Positions 25,835-35,708 of a stretch of DNA of 64,000 bases are shown in pieces; the stretch's first letter is position 1; each line of letters starts with the position of its first letter. The notes under the pieces were generated by a model, which was not told the DNA's origin, did not search any database, and worked only from the letters and a program-made list of their open reading frames with translations. A program made the position numbers and the translations under genes. Source of the DNA: Pyrinomonadaceae bacterium (GTDB lineage: Bacteria; Acidobacteriota; Blastocatellia; Pyrinomonadales; Pyrinomonadaceae); NCBI GenBank assembly GCA_014380365.1, contig JACMJZ010000003.1, positions 1 through 64,000 on the forward strand, given 5' to 3'.

Positions 25835-27630
25835 TTGACCCTCAGGTCAAACGGCATCAGTAGCATCGACTCACCATTCTTCATGCGATCCAGCAGCGCC
25901 GCATACCGCAACGCTCGGCGAGCGTCCTCCGGTAGCGCGGCCAATACCGCTTGCTGCTGCTTCGCTTGAGTTCCCCCGCTCCGCGTCTCATCACCGGCAG
26001 CCATCAATTCCTGGAGGAACGTGCGAGGCACCGGCAGAATCACGCGACGCACGCCTTTGTCCTTCGGAATATTAGCCAGCTCCTTAGCCAACTCCACCGC
26101 GCGGTCTAACCCACCAAACTCATCTACGAGCCCACGCTCCTTGCCTTGCGAACCGGTCCACACGCGGCCTTGGGCAATTGAGTCGATATAAGCGGCATCC
26201 TTGTTCCGACCCTTCGCTACCTTGGGGACGAAGTCTTCGTAGTAAGTCGTCTTGATCCACTCTTCAAACTTCGCCCGTTCGTCCGGCGAAAACTTTTCCG
26301 TCTCACGAAACATTCCGGCGTTCTTCCCGCGCAGCACATACTCGTTTGAGATTCCCAGCCAGTCGTAGAAACCCCGCAACACAGGCTTGCCGGCCACCAC
26401 GCCGATGGAGCCGGTGATGGTGGATGGTTGAGCCACAATCTTGCTGGCGCCGGCTGCGATGTAGTAACCACCGGAAGCGGCCACGTCGCCCATGGAAATT
26501 ACGACCGGCTTTTTCTCCTTCGCCGACACGACGGCGTGCCAGATGATGTCAGAGGCGAGACCTGAACCACCCGGACTGTCTACGCGGATCACGATTGCCT
26601 TGATTGTCTTGTCATCGCGAGCATCATTCAATGCTTTCGCCAGCGTGTCAGAACCAATGGACTGGCTCCCGCTCGGACTGTTGTCTGATTGTCCCGAGCC
26701 AATGTCTCCGGTCGCGTAGATGACCGCAATCTTCTCACCCTTGTTGAGCCCCAATGACTCGGGTTCGATTTCGCTGTAGGTTGAACCTCTCACAATCTTG
26801 AGCGGGTCCGTTTCTTTGTAACCGAGCTTCGTCTTCAACTCTTTTTCAAGTTCGTCGCGATAAGCCACATTGTCAATTAGCCCCGCCTCTTTGGCTTTCG
26901 CCGCGCTGTAGGGTGAGTTGTCGATCAGCGCGTGCACCTCTTCGACCGACTTGCCGCGAGCTTTCGCAATTGCTTCAACGTAGCGGTTGAAGAGATCGTC
27001 GAGCAGCGAGTTGATATATTCCCGATGCGCGTCGGTCATCTGCTTTTGGGTAAACATGTCGCCCGCGCTCTTGTATTTTCCGATCTGATACATGTCGGGA
27101 TAGATACCGAGCTTATCGAGCGAGCCGCGGAAGAACATCACGTCAGCGGCGAGACCATTGATGAAGAGCTCGCCGGGAGGGGCCACATAGATTTTGTCGC
27201 AGGCGCTGGCGATGTAGTACTCCTTGTTCATTCCGAGTTCCAGATAGGCGTACACAGGTTTTCCGGAACTGCGGAAGTCAGCAATGGCGTCGCGAATTTC
27301 TTCCGCCTTGCCCCAGCCCACTGCGGACATGTTGACGTCCAGCACGATCATCTTGATGCGCTCGTCTACCTTCGCCTTCTTAAATTGGAGTATGAGAGTT
27401 GAGAGCGACTGATCGGGCCCGCCGAGAAATTTCCGAAAGGGATCATTTGGGACGTAGTCGGGTAAGGTCCCGGCTACACGCAGCGAGAGTACGCTGTTGC
27501 TGGCAACTGACGGCGCGGAACCGCGGACGGCTGCAACCAGTATCGCCAGCCCAATGAGCACAACTAGAATCAAGGCCACCACAATGCTTGTGATAATCAG
27601 GAGCGTCTTTCGTGAACGTGACATTGCCAT
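25831..27630 (-). CDS. sppA: Signal peptide peptidase SppA, 67K type
   Basis: The 599-residue protein is a double-domain SppA, which cleaves leftover signal peptides in the periplasm while anchored by one N-terminal transmembrane helix (LLIITSIVVALILVVLIGLA). The general-base lysine lies in GKYKSAGDMF in the N-terminal domain and the nucleophile serine in DVAASGGYYIAAGAS in the C-terminal domain, the arrangement known for the long form. The oxyanion region DSPGGSG is intact. The stop codon lies in the inverted repeat shared with serS. The large set of secreted proteins in this window gives a plausible need for it. Confidence 0.93.
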   Translation of the reverse strand: MAMSRSRKTLLIITSIVVALILVVLIGLAILVAAVRGSAPSVASNSVLSLRVAGTLPDYVPNDPFRKFLGGPDQSLSTLILQFKKAKVDERIKMIVLDVNMSAVGWGKAEEIRDAIADFRSSGKPVYAYLELGMNKEYYIASACDKIYVAPPGELFINGLAADVMFFRGSLDKLGIYPDMYQIGKYKSAGDMFTQKQMTDAHREYINSLLDDLFNRYVEAIAKARGKSVEEVHALIDNSPYSAAKAKEAGLIDNVAYRDELEKELKTKLGYKETDPLKIVRGSTYSEIEPESLGLNKGEKIAVIYATGDIGSGQSDNSPSGSQSIGSDTLAKALNDARDDKTIKAIVIRVDSPGGSGLASDIIWHAVVSAKEKKPVVISMGDVAASGGYYIAAGASKIVAQPSTITGSIGVVAGKPVLRGFYDWLGISNEYVLRGKNAGMFRETEKFSPDERAKFEEWIKTTYYEDFVPKVAKGRNKDAAYIDSIAQGRVWTGSQGKERGLVDEFGGLDRAVELAKELANIPKDKGVRRVILPVPRTFLQELMAAGDETRSGGTQAKQQQAVLAALPEDARRALRYAALLDRMKNGESMLLMPFDLRVK

Positions 27631-27790
27631 AAGTATTTCCTGCCTTTTGTCGGGGAGATAGCTGAATTATTCGTGGTTTGAGTACGTTTGGAGTGGGGAA
27701 AAGGTTTACGAAACGTGAGCAGTGAGCAGTAGCCAGCGGCGCAGTGGCGGAAGAAGGGACTGGAATTCGCAGGCTTTACAACGCCGAAAT

Positions 27791-28570
27791 TCAATATTCT
27801 AAAAGCGGTTTATTGTCGACGAGCGTACCCTTGGGTTTCAACACGTTGTCATACCAATTAGAAAGACTCTTGATAAATCTTTTGGCCTTCTTATTATTCT
27901 TGGCCTTTATCTTTAGAGCTATCTGCATATGTTTATCGGTGGATTGTTTAGGAAAGCCTATGAACACAACATTATCGTCGATAATTAAGAAGTTAAAATA
28001 ATACTGATTCTTAAATTCATAATGGAACATTCTATCGTATTCGACTTCAGTCAGTGGCAGCTGTTTAAACGCATCTATTCTTCTGGTGAAATCGTGGCCT
28101 TCATTAAAGCAGCAATGATAGGTCAAATTATTTACCTTCAACTTTATCTGAAAACCTAAAGCGGTGTAGTAATCGGAGGGACTGTCTTCGTCCGTCATAT
28201 CTTTAAAACTCGTAACACGAAAAGTATCTTCAGCGTGTTGTACCTCCGTAATAATCTCCAGCAAAATATCTTCTTTACCCTCTATGATTTCATAGTAAGG
28301 AATTTGCAGGAAATCAGTTTTTAGTTTCTCAAAGTCCTCTGACAGCGTGAGAACTTTGGATTCTATCTGTTCGCGTTGTTCCCAACGCTCATAACTGGCC
28401 GCAACAAGCAAGGTTCCCAGCAGGAAGATGATGATTAAATACTGTCTGTCGAGGTGAAAATCATAAAAGGAGAGCCAACCATTTGTAACTGAAAAAACTA
28501 TCGCACCAGCCCCAGGCAACGTAGTTAGTCCAAAGAAAATGTAAACAAATACTTTCTTCACCCGAGTCAT
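27791..28570 (-). CDS. AT-rich two-helix membrane protein of unknown function
   Basis: I do not recognise this 259-residue protein. It has two hydrophobic helices near the N terminus ([20 protein letters not shown] and [17 protein letters not shown]), a short charged coiled-coil ([20 protein letters not shown]) and a cytosolic or periplasmic mixed domain of about 165 residues containing CCFNEGHDF and a C-terminal Lys-rich helix. Base composition is unlike its surroundings: two 60-base samples (27841 and 28081) are 32 % and 37 % GC against about 70 % in a 60-base sample of mnmA. Its ATG overlaps the mnmA stop as ATGA (28570-28567). Together this suggests recent transfer with coupling to mnmA. 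The layout resembles two-helix sensors or effectors, but no family assignment is justified. Confidence 0.75.
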   Translation of the reverse strand: MTRVKKVFVYIFFGLTTLPGAGAIVFSVTNGWLSFYDFHLDRQYLIIIFLLGTLLVAASYERWEQREQIESKVLTLSEDFEKLKTDFLQIPYYEIIEGKEDILLEIITEVQHAEDTFRVTSFKDMTDEDSPSDYYTALGFQIKLKVNNLTYHCCFNEGHDFTRRIDAFKQLPLTEVEYDRMFHYEFKNQYYFNFLIIDDNVVFIGFPKQSTDKHMQIALKIKAKNNKKAKRFIKSLSNWYDNVLKPKGTLVDNKPLLEY

Positions 28571-29700
28571 GTTGCCTCCTCAAAAAACGCCTGGCTTTTC
28601 ACTATCCAGCCGCCGCCAACGACCTCGTCGCCACGGTAGAAAACCGTAGCCTGGCCCGGTGTAATGGCTCGCTGCGGTTCCTCAAAAATTACACGGACCC
28701 GGTTGTGCTCGAGAGGGGTGATCGTCGCCTCGGCAGGCGTGTGGCGGTAGCGCACACGCACTTCCGCACGGACCGGCATCGCGGGCTGGTCAAACGCCAC
28801 CCAGTTGACGCCTGCGGCGATGAATTCGCGGCTCAACAGATCTTCCTGCATTCCGACAACCACCTGATTTTTCGGCGCGTCAATATTGATTACGTACAAC
28901 GGTTTCTCATGAGCGATGCCGATTCCACGCCGCTGGCCAATTGTGTAATGGTGGACACCGTCGTGGTGTCCCATCACTTCGCCGCTCCGGCTAACAATCT
29001 CGCCTTCACCAGGAAGGCGGTCTTGGGAGTCTTCCGCTGCGAGATAGCGATCTATGAAGCCGGCGTAGTCGCCGTCAGGGACAAAACAAATTTCCTGCGA
29101 TTCCTTTTTCTCCGCCACGGCCAGGCTACTCGCCCTCGCCACCTCGCGCACTTCCGGCTTCGACATTTCCCCGAGTGGGAACATCGCCCGCGACAACTGC
29201 TCCTGAGTCAGTTCCCAGAGAAAGTAAGACTGATCCTTGTCGAGATTGCGGCCGCGAAACAGACGGTGGCGATTCGCCGCTTCGTCAAACTCCACCCGCG
29301 CGTAATGCCCGGTGGCAACCTTGTCGCAGCCCAGGCTTTCGGCGAGTTTGTCGAGCGAAGCAAACTTGAGTCGGCTGTTGCAGGACACGCAGGGAATCGG
29401 AGTCTCGCCGCTGAGATAACTCGCGACAAAGGGCTGCACGACATCGCGTTCAAATTCGCGCTCTAGATTCAGCACGTAAAAAGGAAAGCCCAGCTCTTCG
29501 GCCACACGGCGCGCATCGTAAACATCGTCGAGCGAGCAGCAACGGGAAGGAAGCGGATCGCCGTTTTCGTCAACGCTGATGCCGCGACGCTGGTTCCAGA
29601 GCTGCATCGTGAAGCCGACCAGCTCGTGGCCCTGCTCCTTCAGGATTGCCGCGGCGGCGGATGAATCGACCCCTCCGCTCATTGCTACTGCTAACTTCAT
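28567..29700 (-). CDS. mnmA: tRNA-specific 2-thiouridylase
   Basis: The 377-residue enzyme thiolates U34 of tRNA-Lys, -Glu and -Gln using ATP and a persulfide relay. It has the PP-loop SGGVDSS (residues 8-14), the catalytic cysteine in SCNSRLKF (C107) and the partner cysteine in EICFVPDG (C205), followed by the C-terminal beta-barrel. An insertion around residues 38-57 ([17 protein letters not shown]) is slightly longer than in some homologues and contains an extra Cys pair. Its stop codon overlaps the start of an AT-rich foreign-looking gene. Confidence 0.96.
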   Translation of the reverse strand: MKLAVAMSGGVDSSAAAAILKEQGHELVGFTMQLWNQRRGISVDENGDPLPSRCCSLDDVYDARRVAEELGFPFYVLNLEREFERDVVQPFVASYLSGETPIPCVSCNSRLKFASLDKLAESLGCDKVATGHYARVEFDEAANRHRLFRGRNLDKDQSYFLWELTQEQLSRAMFPLGEMSKPEVREVARASSLAVAEKKESQEICFVPDGDYAGFIDRYLAAEDSQDRLPGEGEIVSRSGEVMGHHDGVHHYTIGQRRGIGIAHEKPLYVINIDAPKNQVVVGMQEDLLSREFIAAGVNWVAFDQPAMPVRAEVRVRYRHTPAEATITPLEHNRVRVIFEEPQRAITPGQATVFYRGDEVVGGGWIVKSQAFFEEAT

Positions 29701-29701
29701 T

Positions 29702-29880
29702 CAGTTTCGAGTTCCGAGTTTCAAGTTTCGAGTTGTGTCCACGATACACTAGAATACTGTAGAAGCGTCTATACGTCAGGTAACCCGGCCCGATCTGGTA
29801 AAAGCTTCGCCGGTGGGCGCTCGAACGCTAAAGACAGCAACCTTAACTCGAAACTCGGAACCCGAAACTTGAAACCCTGA
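29702..29880. repeat. Inverted repeat in the mnmA/norQ divergent gap, family D
   Basis: TTTCGAGTTCCGAGTTTCAA (about 29704-29723), continuing GTTTCGAGTT, pairs with AACTCGAAACTCGGAACCCG (about 29846-29865), continuing AAACTTGAAA. The arms abut both divergent genes, so the shared promoter region lies in the loop. Confidence 0.75.
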
Positions 29881-29883
29881 AGC

Positions 29884-30690
29884 ATGCCAGAATCACCCAT
29901 CGAAGAATTTCGCGTCGTCGACGAGCCCTACTACTTGCCCGTCAATGGCGAAATAGATCTGTTTGAAGCGGCCCACTCTGCTCGCCTCCCCGTAATTCTC
30001 AAAGGTCCAACCGGCTGCGGCAAGACGCGTTTTGTCGAACACATGGCCTGGCGGCTCGAGCGGCCCTTGATTACCGTCGCCTGCCATGAAGACTTGTCGT
30101 CGACTGATCTCGTCGGAAGATTCTTGCTCGAAGGCGAAGAAACGGTTTGGCACGATGGGCCGTTAACCTCGGCAGTGCGCCATGGCGCGATTTGTTATCT
30201 CGACGAAATTGTCGAGGCACGCAAAGACACAGTCGTCATAATTCATCCGCTAACCGACCACCGCCGACGCCTGCCAATCGAGAAGCGCGGGACCATACTC
30301 GAAGCGCCTGCCGATTTCATGCTCGTCGTTTCCTACAATCCCGGTTATCAGTCGATCCTTAAAGACATGAAACAGTCGACGCGGCAACGCTTCGTGGCGA
30401 TTGACTTTGATTACCCGCCGCCGGAACTGGAGACGGAGATCGTCGCGCGCGAAGGCGGGGTAGACGAAAGCACCGCGCGCGATCTCGTGCTCATCGGCCA
30501 GAAGGTGCGTAATCTCCGTGGGCATGGGCTGGAGGAAGGCGTCTCGACGCGCTTGCTGATCTACGCCGCTCAACTAATCACACTGGGCATCCCTCCAGTC
30601 ACCGCCGCCGAGACCGCCATGTGTTCACCCATCACCGACGACCGTGAACTCCAACGCAGCATCCGCGAGATCGTAACAACGGTAATCTAG
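29884..30690 (+). CDS. CbbQ/NirQ/NorQ-type AAA+ ATPase
   Basis: The 268-residue AAA+ protein matches the MoxR-related CbbQ/NirQ/NorQ group. It has Walker A GPTGCGKT (41-48), a Walker B region (AICYLDEI), a sensor-1 Asn in [10 protein letters not shown] and the C-terminal CbbQ extension. In known systems such ATPases work with a VWA protein (NorD, CbbO) to remodel or insert metals into a target enzyme such as NO reductase or Rubisco. The downstream neighbour is exactly such a VWA protein, 130 bases away, but no nitric-oxide reductase or Rubisco gene is in the window, so the target is unknown. Confidence 0.88.
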   Translation: MPESPIEEFRVVDEPYYLPVNGEIDLFEAAHSARLPVILKGPTGCGKTRFVEHMAWRLERPLITVACHEDLSSTDLVGRFLLEGEETVWHDGPLTSAVRHGAICYLDEIVEARKDTVVIIHPLTDHRRRLPIEKRGTILEAPADFMLVVSYNPGYQSILKDMKQSTRQRFVAIDFDYPPPELETEIVAREGGVDESTARDLVLIGQKVRNLRGHGLEEGVSTRLLIYAAQLITLGIPPVTAAETAMCSPITDDRELQRSIREIVTTVI

Positions 30691-30820
30691 AGTTGATTCA
30701 TGTGCATTTAGGTGACCAGGTGTGAACCAACGAAAGAGCGATCCACGAAATCTCACGAAGAACGGTTGGTGTTTCTTGTTGTAATTAGTGGATCGTTTAC
30801 CTTCGTGCTCGCTTAATACA

Positions 30821-33800
30821 ATGCCAGACGAAAACCTGCATGCGGAGCCCCCCAGCGCTGAGCGGCAATCTTTTCTCAAGTTAACTCGCGAGCTGGCAGG
30901 TTTGCCGCTCGAACAATCGGCAGCGGTGCTGGAGACAAGCGGAGCGATCGCCGGAGTCTCTTTACGTGCCGGCATTGAATTTCTGCGTGCGGCGCCCGCC
31001 GCCGCGGAGGTCTTGCAGGCAGCGGAATTGCGCTCCTGGGGCGAGATGGGGCGGCGGATCGCGATGAGCGACGTCGAAACTGCGGTGACATTTTTCGGAG
31101 AGGGCGTCAGTGAACTCCGAACCGTTCCTGAGGCCGTGCTGCCCGCACTCTTTCAACTCTGCTCGCGGCAGATCACCCTCTCGGTTCCCATTGCAATCGA
31201 CACGCTTCGCGGCCTGCCTGCGCTGGCGAGCACCGTCCCCGCCGAAATGCTGGGAAGTATTTTGGATGTCGCTGCCGAGATCGCGCGACGTTCCGCCAAA
31301 CACAGCGCTGAGTTTCTCAGCCACACTCCTCAGGTAGTCGCAAGTCTGGATCGGTTCAAAATGCGGGAAGTGAGCCAGCGGGGCGTCGAGCTGGCGACTG
31401 AGTTCGCCGCGCGCGCCGGTGGGATTGCCGCAGACGCCTGGGCCGCGCTTCCCGCGGCCCTCGCAAGTCTCAATGCATCCGACGCGTTGAGGCTGCTCAA
31501 CGACTCGATGCGGTTTCTCGAACGCGGCGGTGGTTCAGCTCTTCAAGTTCTCATCACTGGCGGCGAAGTTCTAAGGTCGCTTCCGGAAATCTTCAGCGAG
31601 TGGGTTCAACTCCTGTGGACTGTCGCCCAGCATGGCAACGCGAGCTTGATTGCGTTTGTTCGCAGTAGCCCGAGATTTGTTCATGCTCTGGGCAGCGACG
31701 TGGATCACAAGCGCAGAATAGAGCTCGCCCGGCGCGTGATCGTGTTAACACAGGAAATCGCCGCGGTCGATGGCGAAGCCGCCCTCGCCTGTTTTCGCTC
31801 GAGCGCGGCGGCGCTGCGAGTTGTCGACATTTCACAGTTTGAAGACTGGGCTCGCCAGGGTCTGGCGCTAGCCAACAAAAATGCGCGGGCGCGGCGCAGC
31901 TATTTCGCTCTGGAAACCCGCGGCAGTTACGACGCGTTGCGCGGCGGCAGCAATGGACTGGCGCTTGAAGACGTGCGGCATCTGCTCCAGCTCTATATTG
32001 AAGGTCTTACCGGCCGCCAGGTCGAAATCACGCCGTTGGCTGCGGTGCCGTCGGAGTCTCGGATTGAAGATGGACGGACCATCCATCTCCCTTCTGCGGT
32101 GGCTGAGTTTGGAGATGACCAACTCGACTTTCGTCTCTACAAAGTGTTGGCAGCTCATGCGGCGGGACAGATCGAGTTTGGAACTTATGAACAAGGAACG
32201 CCGACGTTGCGCGCGGCTTATGCGACGCTGGCAGAAACCTATGCTGACGAAAATGCCGATGCGCGCGCCGCCTTCTCACTTCCCGACGAGAGGGTCAATG
32301 CAAGCGCGAGCGACAGCGATCGGGGCAGTAGCCCAACCCTGGGGTCCCCGGCCGGGCAGCCCGGCTGGGGTGGGACGGTAAAGGCGGGCGTTTCATCACA
32401 AGACGACAAACTGAAGTTTGTCGGACAAGATGTCGACTATCGCCGCGCGCTCCATCTGTTTCCAAGTCCCCAGCTCGGTCGCCGTATCTTCGGCACGCTG
32501 GAGAATTGCCGCATCGACCGTCGTCTGCGTCAACAGTATCGCGGGCTTGCTCGCGATCTCGATCTGATTCGCGAACACCTCCGGCGCGGCCGGCCTTCCG
32601 TACTTGAGTTGCCCGCAACTTTGCTCCCCTTCGAACTGCTTTTTCAGACTTCGCTGCTCGGTGGCGCGACCGACGAGGCGCGGCAGTTTTACGGTCAGAT
32701 AATCTCCGAACTGGAAACAGTTGTAGCGGAGTATTTATCAAGTCCTTCGGCCACAGTCGCCGACAGCCTAATGGCCACAAATCGGGTCTACGCGTTATTT
32801 CAATCGGTCACTTCTAACGATGATTCAGTGCAGGAGATAGAAACTCAGCCGGAGCCTTCGGAAACGGAATCCGAGAATTCGATTCAGACGGAAAGCTTCC
32901 AACGCACCCGGCCTGAAAAGTCGCAGCAGCGACGCGATGCACGTGAGCTTTTCAACTCCTGGAACGATCCCGATCAGGAGGGCGAACCCGATGAACTAGC
33001 GGGCGCCGAAGCCTGGACCGAAGCCGATCTTCCCGAGCAGGCGATTGAAGAAGGCGAGGTCGCCTACAACTACGACGAGTGGGACCGCGAACTGACTGAT
33101 CATCGTCTGGGCTGGTGCCGCGTGGTTGAAAAGCGCGTGAAGCACGGCGACGGGGCCTTTGTCGAAGAAACGCGGGAACGACATAAGGGCGTGATTTCTT
33201 CCATCCGCCACCAGTTTCAACTGATGAAACCCGAGGACCTGACCCGCGTCACAAATGAGCTGGACGGCGAAGAGTTTGACTTGAATGCCGTGATTGATTA
33301 CGTGATTGATCGCCGCGCCGCGCGGGGCGGTGGCCGCAGCCATCAATCCGAGCGTCTCTACACCCAGCGACTGCGGCGCCGTCGTGATGTGGCCGTTTCC
33401 TTCCTGCTGGACCAATCGTCGTCGACCGCACGCACGATCGGTCGCCATCCGTTGCAGCCCTACACGCGCCCGGGTCGTCGCATCATCGAGATCGAAAAGG
33501 AAGGCCTGGTGTTGATGAGCGAGGCGCTGGAAGCCGTGGGCGACGTCTATTCAATCAACGGTTTTACTTCCGAAGGCAGGCGTAACGTGAAGTTTTATGT
33601 GGTGAAGGATTTTGACGAGAAGTATTCGGACGAGGTAAAACAAAGAATCGGCGGGATAACCTTTCAAAACAACACCAGGCTGGGCGCGGCAATCCGTCAT
33701 GCTACGGCCAAACTGACCAGGCAGCCCGCGCGTACGCTTTTATTGATCGTCCTGTCAGATGGGCGTCCCTATGATCACGACTACGGAGACGCGCGCTACG

Positions 33801-33991
33801 CTCGGGAAGATACCCGCGAGGCTTTGAAGCAGGCAAAGAACGCCGGGATTACGCCCTTCTGTATCACGATCGATCGTGAGTCGGAAGCCGAGTTGCGCGA
33901 TCTCTACGGCGACATTGGCTATACCATCATTGACGATGTACTCTCGCTGCCTGAACGGCTGCCGGGAATCTATCGCCGGCTGACTACCTGA
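30821..33991 (+). CDS. NorD/CbbO-type VWA protein, 1056 residues
   Basis: This is the VWA partner of the preceding ATPase. The N-terminal ~340 residues are helical repeats of the [12 protein letters not shown] / [12 protein letters not shown] kind. A middle region with an acidic linker (about residues 660-740) leads to the VWA domain, whose metal-ion site is DQSSS (864-868), followed by [10 protein letters not shown] and [12 protein letters not shown]. It is longer than many NorD proteins. Residues about 502-534 are Gly/Pro/Ser-rich and are encoded by a dispersed palindromic repeat, so part of the linker is repeat-derived. The ATG at 30821 is chosen over GTG at 30788. It presumably presents a client protein to the ATPase. 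Confidence 0.85.
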   Translation: MPDENLHAEPPSAERQSFLKLTRELAGLPLEQSAAVLETSGAIAGVSLRAGIEFLRAAPAAAEVLQAAELRSWGEMGRRIAMSDVETAVTFFGEGVSELRTVPEAVLPALFQLCSRQITLSVPIAIDTLRGLPALASTVPAEMLGSILDVAAEIARRSAKHSAEFLSHTPQVVASLDRFKMREVSQRGVELATEFAARAGGIAADAWAALPAALASLNASDALRLLNDSMRFLERGGGSALQVLITGGEVLRSLPEIFSEWVQLLWTVAQHGNASLIAFVRSSPRFVHALGSDVDHKRRIELARRVIVLTQEIAAVDGEAALACFRSSAAALRVVDISQFEDWARQGLALANKNARARRSYFALETRGSYDALRGGSNGLALEDVRHLLQLYIEGLTGRQVEITPLAAVPSESRIEDGRTIHLPSAVAEFGDDQLDFRLYKVLAAHAAGQIEFGTYEQGTPTLRAAYATLAETYADENADARAAFSLPDERVNASASDSDRGSSPTLGSPAGQPGWGGTVKAGVSSQDDKLKFVGQDVDYRRALHLFPSPQLGRRIFGTLENCRIDRRLRQQYRGLARDLDLIREHLRRGRPSVLELPATLLPFELLFQTSLLGGATDEARQFYGQIISELETVVAEYLSSPSATVADSLMATNRVYALFQSVTSNDDSVQEIETQPEPSETESENSIQTESFQRTRPEKSQQRRDARELFNSWNDPDQEGEPDELAGAEAWTEADLPEQAIEEGEVAYNYDEWDRELTDHRLGWCRVVEKRVKHGDGAFVEETRERHKGVISSIRHQFQLMKPEDLTRVTNELDGEEFDLNAVIDYVIDRRAARGGGRSHQSERLYTQRLRRRRDVAVSFLLDQSSSTARTIGRHPLQPYTRPGRRIIEIEKEGLVLMSEALEAVGDVYSINGFTSEGRRNVKFYVVKDFDEKYSDEVKQRIGGITFQNNTRLGAAIRHATAKLTRQPARTLLLIVLSDGRPYDHDYGDARYAREDTREALKQAKNAGITPFCITIDRESEAELRDLYGDIGYTIIDDVLSLPERLPGIYRRLTT
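32326..32422. repeat. Palindromic repeat embedded in frame in the NorD-like gene
   Basis: AGTAGCCCAACCCTGGGGTC (about 32327-32346) is followed by an imperfect palindrome CCCCGGCCGGGCAGCCCGGC-TGGGG and, at 32405-32422, GACAAACTGAAGTTTGTC. The first part resembles the core of the intergenic element at 47656-47680 (CCCCAGCGGGGCTGCCCCGC-TGGGG) and the TAGCCC hairpins at other gene ends. The reading frame crosses it without a stop. Confidence 0.65.
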
Positions 33992-34092
33992 TTGCAACGC
34001 GCGTTTACTCGCTGGGCCAACCCGCAGGTTGAGAATGAAGAAGTCAGTCGAGGGCCAGCGGCTCATAACCTCATCAGCGAAAGGACAAATAC

Positions 34093-35052
34093 ATGAACCA
34101 CGGAAACGTTTCCCCGAAAATCGCTAAGGGGTTGCTCGCTCTTAAGGAGCGCATTGCGGCAGCTGGCATTCCCTCCTCCAGGCTCGATGAAAGCATTAAC
34201 ATCGCAACCTGGAATATCCGTGAGTTTGGAAAAAAGCAACGCACTCTCGCGGCAATTCATTACATTGCGGAAATCCTCGGCCAGTTTGATCTCATCGGCA
34301 TGGTCGAGCTGCGCGACAATTTGAAAGACCTGGGCCGGGTGCTGAAGATCCTCGGGCCGTATTGGTGCGCCGTTTATTCCGACATGATTCCCGACGCCGG
34401 CGGCAATCGCGAACGCATTGCTTATGTTTATGACAAACGCGCGGTAGTCTTTAACGGCCTGGCCGCGGAGGCCAACGAACCACGGAAGAAAGAGGGTCTC
34501 GAATATTTACCCGAAGGCTCATTCTGGCGCAGTCCTTACATGGCATCGTTTAAGTCTGGTAACTTCGACTTTGTCGCGCTCACGACGCATATTCGCTGGG
34601 GCGACAGCGAGGAGCCAAGGCGCCAGGAACTGGAGCGGCTGGCTGATTGGATCGAAGGGAAGCGTCAGGAAAAACATTCGGAAGACAAGGATCTGATAGT
34701 GATGGGCGACTTCAATATCCCGTCGAAGACAAGCCCATTATTCAAGGCAATGACCAAACACGGCCTCAAGATTCCCACAGCGCTGGCCGATCTCGAACAC
34801 GGAAGCAATCTGGCGAAAGATAAGCGCTACGACCAAATTCTTCATTACGCGGAATACCCCGACAACTTCACGAACAAAGGCGGCATACTCGACTTCTATA
34901 TCGACGCCTCTGAAATAAAGGATCTTTTCCCAGGTATGAGCAAGACCGAATTCACCTATCAGATGTCCGACCATTTGCCGTTATGGATGCAGATGAAGAC
35001 GAACATCGATGGTTTCAAGCTGCAGCAGATTGTCCAGGGCAAGAAAGACTGA
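34093..35052 (+). CDS. Endonuclease/exonuclease/phosphatase family protein
   Basis: The 319-residue protein has the full EEP-fold metal-dependent phosphoesterase set: NIATWNIREF (residues about 36-45), the metal-binding Glu in GMVELRDN, the catalytic TTHIRWGD, GDFNIPS with the key Asp/Asn, YDQIL, and SDHLPLW near the C terminus. It could be a DNase, an RNase or a lipid/sugar phosphatase; no signal peptide is seen and the sequence does not distinguish these. It lies about 100 bases after the NorD-like gene on the same strand and may be in the same unit. Nothing else ties it functionally to that pair. Confidence 0.9.
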   Translation: MNHGNVSPKIAKGLLALKERIAAAGIPSSRLDESINIATWNIREFGKKQRTLAAIHYIAEILGQFDLIGMVELRDNLKDLGRVLKILGPYWCAVYSDMIPDAGGNRERIAYVYDKRAVVFNGLAAEANEPRKKEGLEYLPEGSFWRSPYMASFKSGNFDFVALTTHIRWGDSEEPRRQELERLADWIEGKRQEKHSEDKDLIVMGDFNIPSKTSPLFKAMTKHGLKIPTALADLEHGSNLAKDKRYDQILHYAEYPDNFTNKGGILDFYIDASEIKDLFPGMSKTEFTYQMSDHLPLWMQMKTNIDGFKLQQIVQGKKD

Positions 35053-35132
35053 TTGATTGATTTTTGGGTGCTGCGGTATACATCAATAATCCGAAATGAC
35101 GAACGTCTAAGAACAAACTGAGAGGAAACACA

Positions 35133-35594
35133 ATGACGGCCGAAACAGGCAAACGATTTGTAGACTTCAATCTGCAGAACCAGGATGGCAAGGCGACAAC
35201 TCTGGACGATTTTGCGGGCAAGTGGCTCGTGGTTTACGTCTACCCGAAAGACGACACACCGGGTTGCACGATCCAGGGAAAATCCTTCACCGCCTCGAAG
35301 CAGGAGTTTGACGATGCGAACATTGCGGTGGTCGGTGTCAGCGCGGACGACGTGGCATCGCACAAGGATTTCTGCAACAAGTTTTCGTTCACGATTGACT
35401 TGCTGGCCGACCCGAATCAAGAACTGCTGAGAGCGGCGGGCGTGGGTCAAAGCGAGTACAAAGGCACGACGTACTGGGACCGCACTTCGTTTGTCATCGA
35501 TCCCGAAGGGAAGCTGCGGAAGGTTTACGAGAAGGTGAGTCCCGAGGGACACGAGCGCGTGCTGCTGGACGATATCAAGGGGATGCAGGCGTAG
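35133..35594 (+). CDS. bcp: Peroxiredoxin of the Bcp/PrxQ type
   Basis: The 153-residue thioredoxin-fold peroxidase reduces hydrogen peroxide and organic peroxides. The peroxidatic cysteine is in DDTPGCT (C45), with the supporting FVIDPEGKLRKVY strand and an Arg in WDRTSF. The resolving cysteine that PrxQ enzymes usually carry five residues later is absent (CTIQGK); the only other cysteine is in KDFCNKF (about C91). It may therefore act as a 1-Cys enzyme or use the distant cysteine. AGAGG lies 9-10 bases before the ATG. Confidence 0.9.
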   Translation: MTAETGKRFVDFNLQNQDGKATTLDDFAGKWLVVYVYPKDDTPGCTIQGKSFTASKQEFDDANIAVVGVSADDVASHKDFCNKFSFTIDLLADPNQELLRAAGVGQSEYKGTTYWDRTSFVIDPEGKLRKVYEKVSPEGHERVLLDDIKGMQA

Positions 35595-35602
35595 CTATTT
35601 TC

Positions 35603-35706
35603 GTTTAGAGGCGGGCACTGTCCGCCGGTTCTATCTCCGAATCTAAGGAGCGGGCAATGCCCGCTTCTAAACTTCAGCGTCACGCAAACTAACACGCGTG
35701 CGTTAC
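35603..35706. repeat. Two adjacent palindromic repeats, families J and B
   Basis: 35603-35674 has arms GTTTAGAGGCGGGC and GCCCGCTTCTAAAC, related to 5959-5983. 35683-35706 is a family-B unit (minus strand GTAACGCACGC, then GTTAGTTTGCG), placed 3 bases beyond the moaA stop codon. Confidence 0.75.
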
Positions 35707-35708
35707 AT

